A stretch of 64,000 bases of DNA from NCBI GenBank assembly GCA_033980235.1, contig CM067067.1, positions 22,403,403 to 22,467,402 of the forward strand, in the 5' to 3' direction. Made by a program: the position numbers and the translations under genes. The notes beneath the pieces were generated by a model that was not told the DNA's origin, ran no database searches, and worked only from the letters and a program-made list of their open reading frames with translations. Source of the stretch: Diadema setosum. Its lineage: Eukaryota; Echinodermata; Echinoidea; Diadematoida; Diadematidae. Of this stretch, positions 11,624-23,524 are shown one piece after another. Position 1 is the stretch's first letter. The number at the start of each line of letters is the position of its first letter.

Positions 11624-11975
11624 CTGCTGGCATGAATGCAAGAGCCCATCATCGAGCATTCTGCTCCGGTCGCCAGATACATTTCCATTTCCTCCCCCCA
11701 TTTTTTTTTTCTTTCTCTCCTTGACAATTCAACATAATATTCGGCCTTGATATGGGAGCCCGCTAACCCAGCCCTCCTGCGACCATCACCTCCACTTGAG
11801 CCTGGCAACCCAGCAGGCTCTGTGTTGGGCTGACAAGTAAGTCGGCTGAAAATTACCAATTTGCGCCCAATTTAGGTCTGCAGCAGGGCAATGTACTTTT
11901 CTCACCCGGTCTGCGATGGACACACTTTCTATCAAACCAACAGATATGACATACATACGTGTATGTGTGCGCATT

Positions 11976-12011
<36 letters not shown>

Positions 12012-12227
12012 TGTATGTGCGTTTATCCTGGTACTCATATATCCAGTTCACATGATCATTTTTGTTGATTGTTGTTTGTTTAGTTCCATTCAATTTTTTT
12101 TTTCTTTGACGTTAAATTTAAGTGAGAGAGAAGGCAAAAAAAAAGAAGAAAGATTATATGGGAAGGTTAAAACACCATCATTGGATCAACTCCAGTGAAT
12201 ATTATTTGAAAGTTTGCTCACACTTAC
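10451..12227. other. Non-coding stretch with microsatellites
   Basis: Includes a C-run and CA run near 10722-10750, (CA)n at about 11570-11621 and (GT)n at about 11979-12012. The 11040-11160 part is complex, but the frames in it lack splice partners. No exon is supported. Confidence 0.45.
11570..11621. repeat. (CA)n microsatellite
   Basis: About 26 nearly uninterrupted CA units. It generates spurious HTHTHT and VCVCVC frames. Confidence 0.95.
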
Positions 12228-12349
12228 CATTTGGAAGTCAGGGGTCCCCTTCTTCATCGATCCCAGCGCGGCGTCCAGTGACGGTGACCTGTGGTTAAGC
12301 AGCTTGCATGCCCTGTCATGGCCCGATGTGATTGCTTTACACACTTGTT
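12228..12349 (-). CDS. Internal exon of the SP-repeat gene, unrecognised family
   Basis: Minus strand, 122 bases. The acceptor is CATGCTTGCAG before 12349 and the donor is ATG|GTAAGTGTGAG after 12228. Entering in phase 1, as left by the donor at 26656, the split codon becomes GAA and 40 more codons are open, ending in phase 0. The peptide starts EQVCKAITSGHDRACKLL and ends KKGTPDFQM: helix-like, basic, and unlike the chance frames nearby. Joined to the larger exon it would be residues 304-344. I recognise no domain. The splice sites and phase match are what I see; the direct join across about 14 kb is inferred, and exons could lie between. Confidence 0.7.
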
Positions 12350-13652
12350 CTGCAAGCATGAAATATAAAGCAACAGAGAAATAGTAGAAAGGCAAATAAA
12401 CAAATATAGCCTCATACACTGGAATTGACATGACATGCAGTTGATACTACACATTTTTTTTTTTTTTTTTTACTGTGAGTCTTACAAATGATTATGAAAG
12501 ATGTGTATGTGTGTGTGTGTGTGTGTGTATGCATCTGAAACATCCATAAAGAATTTAAATGCAAAAGCAGATTTATTAATTTTAATCAACTTTAGATATT
12601 TAAGATTAATTCTGCTTTAAAAAAAAGGAAAATGATTGAAATACATTTTTTTTTAAAGCTTCAAAAAAAAATGTTTTTGTAATGTAATGAGCGATGTATC
12701 ATGGAATAAATTTCAATTCTATTAAATTATCTGATGATGACCTTACTTTTGAAAACTTGATGATTATCTGTTTTTGCATTTTAACTCTTCATATACATGC
12801 AGATACATGTATACATGCATGTATATAGATCTCAATAGACACAAAATATAGATGTGTGTGTGGGTGTGTGTGTGTGTAAAAACATTACATATGAAAGGTT
12901 TCATCACAAAATGGGCCATATTTTCATAGTATTTTCTTTCTTTTTATTAAGCAGCTTTATTCACAAACATCTCACCTTTAATAGCAATAATGAATTCAAA
13001 ACATAAAAGATATTCAATAGTGAACAAATAAGTAAACAAGAAATCTAGACAAACAATTTTATCTAACTCTTGAAAAAAAAATGCCTATCAGGAACTATCT
13101 CCTTGTACATATCGCAATGATGGCGCAGTGGTGTTCAATAACCCCTAGCTGTAAACTGCTTGAGCAGTTTATGCACAGTATAGATTGAGACTGATTATGT
13201 AGATCTCGCTGCATCTCGAGTCAAAATTGATGGTGGTGTCCCGTTTGGCGATCAGCTAAATGTACAGCTGCGGGCTGCTGAGGACACAAAGTGTTTTGGG
13301 ATGCGCGTCTAGCGGAGTTTAAAGGACAACCCCCCTTCCTTGGGAGGCGTGCTGATAGCTTAACAACATGCTGTAATCTTCGTTTACATCTGTGCTTGGC
13401 GATGCCACTCGCTTAGATGTTTCAAACCGATGACACCACCCTTGAACTTTTACACAACAGGACACAGAAAGATTATGTGCGGGCACAGAGCTTTTGAAGA
13501 CTTGGGGCTGTGGGTGTTGTAGCAGACAGCCCACCGCTATGGCCACGAGCAAGCTACAATGTACGAATGCTTGCTTTTGGTATTCTGATCTCACAGAAAA
13601 ATAAACCTACCCACAACTCCCGCCCCCTTCATGTAAATCTACATGGTAACCA

Positions 13653-13688
13653 AAAACAAACAAACAAACAAACAAACAAACAAACAAA
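13653..13688. repeat. (CAAA)n run
   Basis: About nine CAAA units, preceded by CATGGTAACC. Such runs can be the 3' tail of a LINE- or SINE-type insertion, but no body was recognised upstream. The surrounding 12450-14019 is AT-rich intronic DNA with TG and ATACATG runs and a more complex part at 13090-13620. Confidence 0.6.
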
Positions 13689-14019
13689 GAAGTAACATGA
13701 ACTATTCCAAAAAAAAAGTTAAAAAAATAAAAGAAATAGAAATGGGAGAATGAGTTAAGTCCTAAGATAATAAAGACTAGATGTCAATAAGCTCTCAAGA
13801 AAAGTAGCCTTCTTGCGTGGCCGCATATTTCACACACCATGCAGATAATTCCTCTCACCATTCTTTGAAACAAAGTATCTTTTATTCAGAATCACTAACA
13901 CAAGTTTTACATACAAAATAAAACAAACATCTCCAAGACGACCAATGCAGATAATACCGGCATTTACTAAGCTGCTCTGATTCAAAATGAATTATACACA
14001 CTTTAAGATATAGTCAATA

Positions 14020-14409
14020 CCTTTAAAGGTATTGTTAACCATTGGGAGCAGAGTTTTAAAAAATGTTCGAGATATCACCTATGATGTATACGTGTATGTG
14101 TAGGTTAGTTGTATTTAACAAAACATCCTACCTAATTTTGTAATAAAGCCTAAAATATCAAAAAGGAGACATTGATCACTATTTTTCTCAATAAAACATA
14201 ACTGCAGACACTTTAGTCAAGAAACAATGTTATTATAACTCTTGTTCACATTTTGTTTATTCAACAATACTTAACGTTGCTTATACTGATCAAAATTGTC
14301 AAACTGGTTGTTTCTTTACCTAACTCACATTTCAGTGCTTACACCTGTATTCTAAAGCACTAAAGCTGAGTTTTTGTTTCATCTGCAAATGATAAATAAT
14401 GCCTTTAAG
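14020..14409. mobile_element. Inverted-repeat element, family J
   Basis: Starts CTTTAAAGGTATTGTTAACC and ends with the inverted form of CTTAAAGGCATTATTTATC, giving a unit of about 390 bases without coding capacity. It is AT-rich inside. The beginning resembles a repeat I have met in echinoderm DNA, from memory only. One copy is in the window. Confidence 0.5.
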
Positions 14410-14599
14410 CCTGTTCTCAATAGAAAAGAAAAAACAAAGAAACAGACTTATGCACACACAAAATCCTTCCCAATAAGTCTGTGAAGTAAACTAAAAGTGA
14501 CATGCACAAAAAAAAAACAACAACAACAACTGATGAGGCATGGAATAGGTATATTGATGGCAACAATTAGGGATGAAGAATGGAATGATAGGGACCCCT

Positions 14600-14905
14600 A
14601 GAAAGGGAAGCTAAAGAAATGCTGCAAAAGGAATAAGCCTTTCGTCTATCATCCTAAAAGCTGTCAGCGTGCTACAACTGAGAAAACTCAGCAGAGCATC
14701 GCCGAGTTGTCCCTTTCCTTCGCAGAGGCGTGAAAGGCGTGAGGAATTAGCCCAGGCTTGCAATAAACGATTCGGCTGAATAATTAGAGCATGCACTTGC
14801 TGCAAAGCCGCTTTGCCGGATTACCCGCCGAAGCATTGTAATGCTTTGATATTTTGTGCCCTAATTACGATGAGCTCACAGTCATATTCTTGACGCAATC
14901 CCCGT
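14600..14905. promoter_or_regulatory. Strong candidate conserved enhancer, left part
   Basis: Complex, repeat-free sequence with homeodomain-type TAAT cores (GAATAATTAGAGC near 14778, CCCTAATTACGATG near 14859), CG dinucleotides and AATTAGCCC near 14744. Frames are short and broken. Sharp motif density against bland surroundings is typical of developmental conserved non-coding elements. The call is by appearance; conservation is untested. Confidence 0.45.

Positions 14906-14907
<2 letters not shown>

Positions 14908-14946
<39 letters not shown>
14908..14946. repeat. GTGTGCGCGCGCACAC palindrome joined to (CA)n
   Basis: An alternating purine-pyrimidine tract of about 40 bases with a CG-rich self-complementary start. 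It separates the two halves of the enhancer-like region and has Z-DNA-prone composition. Confidence 0.85.
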
Positions 14947-14949
<3 letters not shown>

Positions 14950-15189
14950 CCCTTTCCTGCAACCAAAGGTGTCTCTTTTCTGTATTCCTACCTCTTTAAT
15001 CTTTTTCTCTCTCATTCTATTTTTCTTTTCACTAGGAAGAGCACATTGTGAAGAAGGAAAGATTCAAGAAAAGAGCAAATACTCCAGCTTATATCTTTTT
15101 TCCTCTCCTTCTTTTTTTGAACTTTTTTTTTTGTCATGCTGGTGAGGGAGGGGGATCCTCAGAGAAGTGGCCCAAGCAGGGTGATAAAA

Positions 15190-15650
15190 CAGTTTAACTC
15201 CCAATTGCTGAATTTTTTATTCCTTAATTACTGATTTGGGAATAAAGACAATAATTGCTCGATGACGAGATAATGCAATTACGGCCTGAGCCAAACCAGG
15301 TTAGCTTCGATCAGCTTGGCACCTTTCACAGCCTAATTATCATCGACGATTGAGAGATTTAATCTAATGGAAGGGGCGGGCTGTTTGAAATAGGAGGAAA
15401 GGGAAGAAAAGTAGAGCCTTCGTCATCGGGGCTTTTTTAGGAGGACGCGGAATGGGAGTTGGCGGGAGAGGATTAAGGGCGAAGGCAATAAGTGGCCCGG
15501 CGGTGGCATGGTCTCATCATCGGGGCTTCGATGAGAGAGATGAGGACTAGAGCCAGTATCAAGATTCAAATCTCAAGGGCAGAGTTGATTAAGGCTTTGT
15601 CATTACCCAAGCCTTTCAATTAGTGTAATAGATCTGAGGAGCTGCAGTGC
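15190..15650. promoter_or_regulatory. Strong candidate conserved enhancer, right part
   Basis: About 460 bases of unique sequence packed with TAAT-type cores: TTAATTAC near 15224, ATAATTG near 15250, GCAATTAC near 15274, CTAATTATC near 15333 and CAATTAG near 15618. GATTAA (Otx-like) occurs near 15471 and 15587, and GC-rich blocks lie at 15375-15520. The short word ATCGGGGCTT occurs twice (15426 and 15519). No splice-bounded frame exists. With 14600-14905 it would be a 1-kb regulatory block inside the inferred 14-kb intron. Confidence 0.5.
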
Positions 15651-16174
15651 TTGCCACGTAAGGAGGAGGGGATGGATGGGGGTGGGGCAATCTTTCTCAC
15701 ACTCTCTCTCTCGCTCACTCTATGCACACGAGTCGATCGAAAGCTGATGCAGCTGCAAGCGGAAACCCACTTGGGCCTGCCCCGAATGTCGTTGAACGTG
15801 CGGCAGGAACGGACTCACTTTTCTCAAAAAGAAAGAAAGAGCAAAAGAAAAAAAAGAAAAAAGAAAAAGAAGAAGACATCCTCAAGTCTTGGGAGGAATG
15901 AGGATGGATAGACTCAAAGAGAGTCATACATGAAAAATTCATCATGACACGGAACGAAATGCTGTCCTTACTCTCATGCTTGGCTGCGATGCCACTGCGG
16001 TATTTCACAGAGAACTGAGAAGTACCGGAAAGATGTGGTGTAACCTGTATCACCTACAAGAATCCATTCAAAAGTGAGCAATGAAAATGAGCAATGAAAC
16101 ACATATCACCCAGCTGAAAAGGTCAATCGATGTCATCTGTAGATCACTGTGCAATATGCACAACACAATATAAT
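15651..16174. other. Non-coding stretch with a purine run
   Basis: Begins with a G-rich patch and a TC run, then a K/R-encoding purine tract at 15820-15880, then unremarkable AT-rich sequence up to the element at 16175. Confidence 0.5.
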
Positions 16175-16848
16175 TATGTGACCCGCTTCAACACAAGGAT
16201 CCGGAAGTCGGGGGAGGACAACTTTCTGAAAATGACATGACCTCAGAATATTCCCTTACTCTTCCACTAATGTCATATATAACATGATTCATAATAGTAC
16301 TCGGTTGCAGAGATAGAGAAGATTTTATTAGCGTATGCCGAGTGGTTTATGAAATCAGCCTTTTGAGAAAACTGCCTCCAAAGTTTTCATTCTGACGCTA
16401 TCATGATCAAGGGGAGACAAGACATTTTTCACGTTGTAGGAGGCATGCTCCTAGCAACCTCTGCGATGTTCATTCACGCTTAGCACCAGTGGTCTACGCA
16501 CAACCAATCAGTAATCAGGATGCCACGCACTGACCAATATGATCACTCCCTCGTTGCTAGGGGCGGAGTCTAGCTGTGGCCCTAAATCCAAATCTTTGGA
16601 CACATTTCTGTTCCGTTGAAAGTCGGAAAATCACGGCCCAGAAAAACGCTAATTTCTTGCAATTCCTTCAATCATATACTATAGCTTCGAAATTTCGGCA
16701 GATGATCGACGAAAAATTACACTAAAAAATTATGCCCAAAACAGAAATTGGATGGTTTTGACTGATTTTCATGATCTGACTTCAAACTCAATTTTCTTGG
16801 CTCAGTTGTCGGCGACTTTCGGATCGTTTTGTTGTGGCAGGTCACATA
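16175..16848. mobile_element. Inverted-repeat element, family H
   Basis: The left end TATGTGACCCGCTTCAACAC and the right end, read inverted, TATGTGACCTGCCACAACA match over about 35 bases including GATCCG and AAGTCG, and both ends begin in TA. The 674-base unit has no coding frame. Its middle carries inverted CCTAGCAAC/GTTGCTAGG words around CCAATCAG and GGGGCGGAG, boxes typical of RNA polymerase II promoters. A Tc1/mariner-type TA target duplication is possible. Confidence 0.65.
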
Positions 16849-17205
16849 TACACTGTATATATATATCTACTTATATATTTGTTTATTCATGTACTATGCT
16901 GTGACTTACATCTCTTAAACATAACATTACAGTGATACTGTCAAAAAAAAAGTGTGGAAAAAGGAAACATTAAGTGAGCCAAATATGAATTTGAACCAAC
17001 GGTTTTCACTAGATGTCAGCAATTTTGCTGCTGTCTTTGGGAAGAAATTGTTCAGCAATGCTGCCAATGCTGTATAGAATGACAACATGACTGTGTAAGG
17101 TGATAATGCCATACCGTGGGACAATAGAGGGGGTATGATATTTTTGCCAAACCTAGTAATCAATGTTTATTACCAACCTACCACCACATGCATAATACAC
17201 AGACA

Positions 17206-17276
<71 letters not shown>

Positions 17277-18440
17277 CATACACACAAACAGAAAAGAAAC
17301 ATAAAAAGAAAATGCATGTATGTATGTATGTACATGTATATGTATTATACAGACAAATAAATCAATATATTGCAAGAGGAGAGAGAAAGATATACATAAA
17401 GAGATAGATAGATACATACAAATTTATGATAGATTCTAGACACATTTATAACCTGAGGATATGAATTTCACTTTGAACCTAAGACATTAAACAAGAATGA
17501 TGTTATATGGAAAGGTGGATGGGCCGGACGCTAGAGGCCATTCTAGTGTTCTTTTCCCATCCCTCCTCCTCTTCCTCCTCTTCCTTTTCCCTTCTCTTAT
17601 TGCCTAAGGGTCATGTGGCAGCCATACATATAATACTGCAACATGGGAATAGATTCTTTGCAATTATACGGTTTTCCACGTTGCGCATTGCCTCAAAACG
17701 GGGTCGTTCCACTTTCGAAATAGAGCAGGAAAAATGAACCTTTACAGAAATAATTGTGCAGCAATTCGGCAGGTACTCACTATGGAAACATTTTCACTGT
17801 GCACGCACATGATTTTTTTTTTCATTTCAAACAGGCATGCATAGAATGCCCATGCACTTGTGGGCTGTCCGTATACAGTTCAATTCCAGTCCACATAATA
17901 GATGGGATGAAAATCAAAGGTAGACCGAAGTTCTTTTCAGAACTAGGTCATACAACATGGCATAGAGAGTTGTGGAATTTCAGTCACTATATGATATCAT
18001 GAGTCTGAGGTATTGATCGCAATCACACAAATGTACATTAGACAAGGCGAAGATGTCATTACCTTACAACACTCTCACAGGTTTCTATGCAAAACAGTAT
18101 CATAAGTAACTCCTAACACTGGTTCTGCCGTATTTTTGTATGTTGCTAAATTCGCTGCCCAACAATGATTTGCAAAATTCGCAAAGATTGAACCCTAGTG
18201 ACAATAACAGCTTTTTACAGTAGTACTATTTCAAGTCCAAGTGCTATATTGCTTCGGGATTGTGCCTGTCAGGCTATTGATTTGATTCAATGATGGCTGA
18301 TCGTACTAATGACTCCTGCCTACTAGAATCTGTGTCACAATGTCATTGGGCATTGTAACTTGTCATTCCCGGGACAGTTAACATAAGGGTACAGGTACCT
18401 ACAGTATGTTGAGGTTCTGTAATGATACATGCATTTCATG
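16849..18440. other. Non-coding stretch with microsatellites
   Basis: Includes (TC)n then (TA)n at 17210-17270, followed by CA and ATGT runs to about 17345. The rest is AT-rich unique sequence with small complex patches (17500-17720). No exon is supported. Confidence 0.5.
17210..17270. repeat. Compound (TC)n(TA)n microsatellite
   Basis: About 16 TC units run straight into about 14 TA units. Confidence 0.95.
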
Positions 18441-18839
18441 TTAAAGGGATGGTACAATATTGAGGAGATGAAAATTGGGCTTTAACTTTTTTTTTTTTTT
18501 TGTGAGATACCAAGAAAACACTTATGAAATAGTACAGAGCATACCATTTAAAGAGAAATTCAAAGTTTGTTTGATGAAAATCGGGTTTGGAATGACTGAA
18601 ACATCCAAAAACAAAGTAAAACAAAGCGATCGTAATAAAGTGTGGGTCCCATACTTTATTAGAATCACTTTTCGGGGGGATATCTCAGCCATTTCAAAAC
18701 CAATTTTCATCAAATAAATGTTGAATTCCTCATAGAATTACATGGTCTTTCATATTTCATAAGAGGTTTCTCATTATCTCACCAAAAATGTTAGAAACCT
18801 GAAATTAGGTCTCAACCAAAACTATACGATCCCTTTAAT
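18441..18839. mobile_element. Long palindromic element, family C, copy 1
   Basis: About 398 bases that read nearly the same on both strands over the whole length. The ends are TTAAAGGGATGGTA and its inverted form, and the centre is AATAAAGTGTGGGTCCCATACTTTATT-like near 18650. A second copy lies at 54305-54698. There is no coding capacity. A full-length hairpin of this kind could form double-stranded RNA when transcribed. Confidence 0.8.
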
Positions 18840-19931
18840 GGGTTAATACTCTTCCTAATGAGCCATCTAACCTTAGGCGAAGAGCTACAGCTAATCATTT
18901 TTCATAGATGTTGCAACTCTAAGTCTGTATGAACCCACAATTTTACAAATGATGCATATTTTCTCCTTTTTTTTATCAGTCATGTCAAATCACCTTAGTA
19001 TCAGTGGAATTCTGTTCTTTATATACTTTTTGTGTGTACATTTCACAACACACTGAAACTTGTCATTATCAAATACAATTACAATGCAAAAATAGACTCC
19101 AAGGCTTCCTAATATCATCCTTGTCACTTTCAGTGCAAAATTGTGATGAATTGACTGAATCATTGTATGCTTTTTAAATGTCAATGACTCAATGTGCATA
19201 GCGGTGATGATATCATTTGTAGTCATACTGATGGCATGGAATAAATGAAGAGGCTGTTTATGTCTGTGTATCCATCTTTCAAACATGTTTTCACTTTATT
19301 TATAGTATGTCCCAAGAATAAAAAAAGAAAATACAATCAGATTTCTGCATTGATAAAACAATCTGAATGCTATTTCAGGGAATAAAATCAAAACTATAAC
19401 TTCTTACCTACATTTTACAGAATAATTTTAGAATAAATTTTTAAAAAATTGCCAATTTTGCAAATTACTTTTGAATTTTTGACAAACTCATAAAAATGTC
19501 AATATCACTCGTATAACAATGTGAATTTTTCCTCAAGTTTTTGGACAAAAAATGTGTTTTGCAATGTCCCTTCAGAGCTTCAAGACATGTCTCTGTAAAA
19601 TAATGGACACAAGCATTTCTGATTACACTCCTTTTCCTAACCCAATTTCCTAGCAAACACCTGTCCAGCTGTTTTCAAGTTCATGCTCTATTGGAAAAAA
19701 AAAAAATTCTTGTTTTCTTTCTCTTCCTCCTCCTTTCTTTAATACTTTCCTTTGTTGTCCTATCCTCATTTCCGAAACTCCATTTGATGCTGATGTAACA
19801 ATGTAGAGAATGGCCGAGTTACACACTGTGTAATATTACAGTGGGGGTTTCCAACCATTCTCCAGGAATGTGAGATTACATGATAATGAATATTACTGCT
19901 TGAAATAGTACTATGTAATTTCTTCTCCTTC
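18840..19931. other. AT-rich non-coding stretch
   Basis: Unremarkable AT-rich DNA with short A-runs. Open frames of 60-98 codons have no coding-like composition. Confidence 0.5.
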
Positions 19932-20011
<80 letters not shown>

Positions 20012-20105
20012 CATTATTATTATTATTATTATTTTATTATTTCATTATTATTATTATTTGTATTATTATTATTATTATCATTATTATTATCATCATCATC
20101 ATCAT
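19932..20105. repeat. Long (ATT)n microsatellite with ATC variants
   Basis: About 170 bases of ATT units, interrupted by a few ATC and ATTT variants and ending in (ATC)n. It is the longest simple array in the window and gives spurious poly-isoleucine frames. Confidence 0.95.
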
Positions 20106-20704
20106 TGTAACCCTGCTGAAAAGAAAACAGTGTCTCTGAGTGTGTTCACAATGTGTTCACAATGCATTTCACATTGTGTTTCATTATTGCTCTCATTTAT
20201 ATCATGATTATTATCATCATCACCATTTGCATTTTGTACTGAAAACTGGACAGTAACTAATAAAAGTTATTGTTTATTGTTCTTCTCTGCTTCTTTGTTA
20301 TCATAATTATTTCATAATCTCATACAATTAATGGTATTAATAGATGACTTTATCTACATATATCACAGTTAGAGCAGAACTTGGCAGCCTGCTTTCTTTT
20401 ATTTTTACAGGACATCTGTTAGTATCAAGCTTTGTGTGGCCCTTTAAACACAATGTTGTATTATACACATTATTGGTGCTGAGCTCAGCTGGTCTCCACA
20501 AAGATACAGAAAGAAAGAGATAGAGAGAGAGACAGACAGACAGAAAGAGAGAGAGGTACTAGAGAGAGATAAGGATAATCGGTGTTTCACACATTCTGTT
20601 TTCTTTTTCCGTGACCCATTTTTTTTTCCTCCACCAATAATATTCCACTTTGCCCTGAACAATAAAAGTCAGATGTATTAAATGACTAGCTTCCCCCCCC
20701 CCCC

Positions 20705-20737
<33 letters not shown>

Positions 20738-21386
20738 GATTTGCGAGAGTAATAGGACCTTTATTGTGGTCTGACACTAACAATAGCTGATCTAGGTTAT
20801 GTTCTGAAACATTTTCCTCCTCAAAAACACTGCAGCTTGCTATGTTGTGTTTTATGATATGTGTACCTTCAGGGAGGGTTTTTTTTTTCTTTTCTCCTTT
20901 TTTCTCCCCCATTTTCATGATGACCTAGCCACAACAGAGACTATTAAGAAATGCAGTATTCCTCATTATATCCCCTCTAATCAAATCTGACTCTGCTATT
21001 AAAATAGCACAATGTTACACATTTTGAAAACCTAGCTGTGCTCCCCTTCTCCCCCCCCCCCCACATAAAAACAAGGAAAAGAAAAGAAAACAAACAACAA
21101 CAGCTGCCAAGGCAACAGCTTACAAAAGCAAAAACACTGCCAATGTCAATGCAGCAGGTAAAAATGTTCTTTGTGAGTTCAGGAGAACTGGGGCAGGTCA
21201 AATACACGATGAAAGAAACGGTTTGTTATACAAGCACATTAAATACAATGTTGCATCTACACAATGTATCATCAGAGCTGGAATAATGTTCTTTATCATT
21301 TTTTTTTCTCTTTTGTAATTCAACAGCACAGTCTTCAAATAATAGTTCCTTTTTACTTCACAGATATCTCACTCATTCTACAACTG
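20106..21386. other. Non-coding stretch with GA and CT runs
   Basis: Contains short duplications of GTGTTCACAATG near 20149, a GA run near 20514-20565, a C-run with (TC)n near 20693-20735 and a C-run near 21049-21062. No gene is seen. Confidence 0.5.
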
Positions 21387-21447
21387 TTAACCTGCTGAGG
21401 ACAAGTCCCATGGTTGTAGCAAAATCAGCCCGTCTTCAACGGGTTAA
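21387..21447. repeat. Palindromic repeat family A, internally deleted copy
   Basis: Starts TTAACCTGCTGAGGACAAG and ends GTCTTCAACGGGTTAA. Both ends match family A, but the unit is only 61 bases, so about 30 internal bases are missing compared with copies at 2167 and 62179. Confidence 0.65.
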
Positions 21448-21497
21448 TGTTCACTGATTGATTTGTTTGTTTTGCTTTGTCCCCCCCCCCCCCATGT

Positions 21498-21529
<32 letters not shown>

Positions 21530-22499
21530 TTCTTTCTCTCTATTGGAAAATAGATCTTATCATTCAAAACTATGCAAACAAAGACAGGGACTCTAAATGT
21601 TTCAGCTACTGGTCCCATTTTGCTTTGAAAATAACGGCTGGATGACAAGACTATGGGCACATTTCATAACAAGCCATTTGATCAAAAGAGTGTGGTATGT
21701 ATCCCATACCCCCCCCCCCCCCCCCCATGGTTTTCCCTTCATATGCAACAATGCTCATCTTCAATCAGGCCACCTTGTACTACATTTTTCCATATTTTCA
21801 GATGTGGTTTAGAGGTGCTGTGGCTGGGATGATTAGACTAAATAAGTTATGCCGGTGTTGGCACCAAAGATCATTGGCACCAAAGATCGTGCCTTTTTTC
21901 CCTTTCTAGAAAGACTAACAGAGGTGCCACTTTAAAACTTTGATTCATCTTGATGGATGAATGTCAATAAGTTACTAGTATCAGGATACATGCATTCAAA
22001 CGTACAGGAGAAGAAACCGTTACCCGGTATGGGAGGTGAAACCAGCAGCTCGTATCAGGGGTATATTTATATACACTGGATATGTATTTATTTCACTTCT
22101 CACCCATGTCATTGCCTCCTGAAAAAGCTGACTCATGTTCGGTATACCACAAAAATTAACGGTATGTGCAGAAGGAAGAAGGCTGGATTATGGATTCTAC
22201 CGTTTCTGGTGTGTGCTTGCCTACACATGTCCTCTTTCAACTCAACTGAAAATGGGATACGATTTTGCAACACTCTCTCTGCTTATGGTACTGTCTTATA
22301 CAAACCATTAACTCAGTTCAGCATTTCAACGATACATTCTTTGAATTAAAACATGACAATGCATAGAACACAGTAAAACTATGAACCTGCACACTGACAG
22401 AAAAATGTTCTGGCAATCTCTTTCTCTCTCACAGTCACACATACACACACAGACACAAACATATACACACATACAAATACTAAAAATGAAGGAATAATT
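21448..22499. other. Non-coding stretch with C-runs, GT run and small duplication
   Basis: C-run plus (GT)n at about 21481-21530, another C-run at about 21711-21726, and an 18-base tandem duplication (TTGGCACCAAAGATC) at about 21858-21890. Nothing gene-like is supported. Confidence 0.5.
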
Positions 22500-22900
22500 C
22501 CAAGGCTCTCATATCATATCTTATGACAACTGTTTTGATGTGTTGTCCGGTACTCCTGCCCAACTGTTCCCAGCGCTTCCGACTGTGGAAGTAAACAGGG
22601 TATAGGGTGCTGCAACATGAGAAAAATGTTTTTGAAAGCTCGCTACCTCTGCGAAGCTTGACGACTAACAACCCCAGACAGGATCTTCCAGCTCCTATGT
22701 GGCATCCGAAGCTCAATGCAAGATTTATTGTCTGTCATCCGCACAAATGTCAGGTATACGTCAAGTAGGACACACAAGGGGGGTCAGGTCAATCACATTG
22801 TAGCAATCCATGTATGACAATGCATCTTGCGTACAGGAATTGCCTTGCTGACCGTGGCGTTGCTGGCTCACAGCGTTCAGTGAGCGTTCTCGGCACATAC
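22500..22900. other. GC-richer unique tract, exon or regulatory element unclear
   Basis: On the minus strand a fair acceptor (CTCATGTTGCAG) precedes 22611, and a frame stays open for more than 40 codons, but no donor with GT follows where one would be needed. A second complex patch runs from 22790 to 22900. It could be a regulatory element or an untranslated exon. I leave it undecided. Confidence 0.2.
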
Positions 22901-22990
22901 AATGTACATACCAGAGTATGCATGCCAATACTAAAGAATTAATTCAAGTTGTGATAGAATGGGTCACATTTCTATATTTACACGATTATA

Positions 22991-23524
22991 TACTCTGCAA
23001 AAAGTCCGGTGTTAGATAGTGAACACCGAGCTGGTGTTAAATTTTCGGTGCTCATTTATGGTGTTAAATTAATACCTACGGGTGTCATTTCCAAATTTTA
23101 AACTGTTTTTTGAAGAGTTTCTTAGTAACTGCACTTCTTGTTGATTTTTAATTTAAACAAGACGATCAAGAATTTTACATTAAAATACTAGATTTTTGAA
23201 AAAATGTGAAAATAAATTTACACCAAAGTAACACCAGCTGGTGTGGTCCCTTATTGAAGCTGGACGGGTGTTAAACCATTGATATTAACACCAGCAAATA
23301 TCAAATCAACACCATGTGGTGTCATTTTTGAATTAACACCAGTACAGTGTCAAAATAACACCAGGTACAGTGTCAAATTAACACCACGAAGTGTCAGGTG
23401 AACACTTTTCAACACCATCACAGTGCATTTTTAACACCTGTGGGTGTGGTCCTTTATTGAAGTTTGATCAGTGTTAGATTTAACACCCGTGGTGTTAAAT
23501 CTAACACCGATGTTTTTGCAGTGT
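22991..23524. mobile_element. Inverted-repeat element with internal GGTGTTA array, family B
   Basis: The ends are TACTCTGCAAAAAGTCCGGT and, read inverted, TACACTGCAAAAACATCGGT, each starting in TA. Inside, the words GGTGTTA and TAACACC recur more than a dozen times in both orientations, with CCAGTACAGTGTCAAA-type subrepeats at 23337-23400. It is about 534 bases with no coding frame. A TA-target MITE whose body grew by internal tandem amplification is the likely reading. Confidence 0.75.

Noticed and set aside
11048..11635. 195-codon plus-strand frame as a protein gene
   Set aside because: Its end is a (CA)n translation and its middle crosses a T-run. No matching splice sites.
19766..20014. 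Poly-isoleucine reading frame
   Set aside because: Translation of the (ATT)n array.
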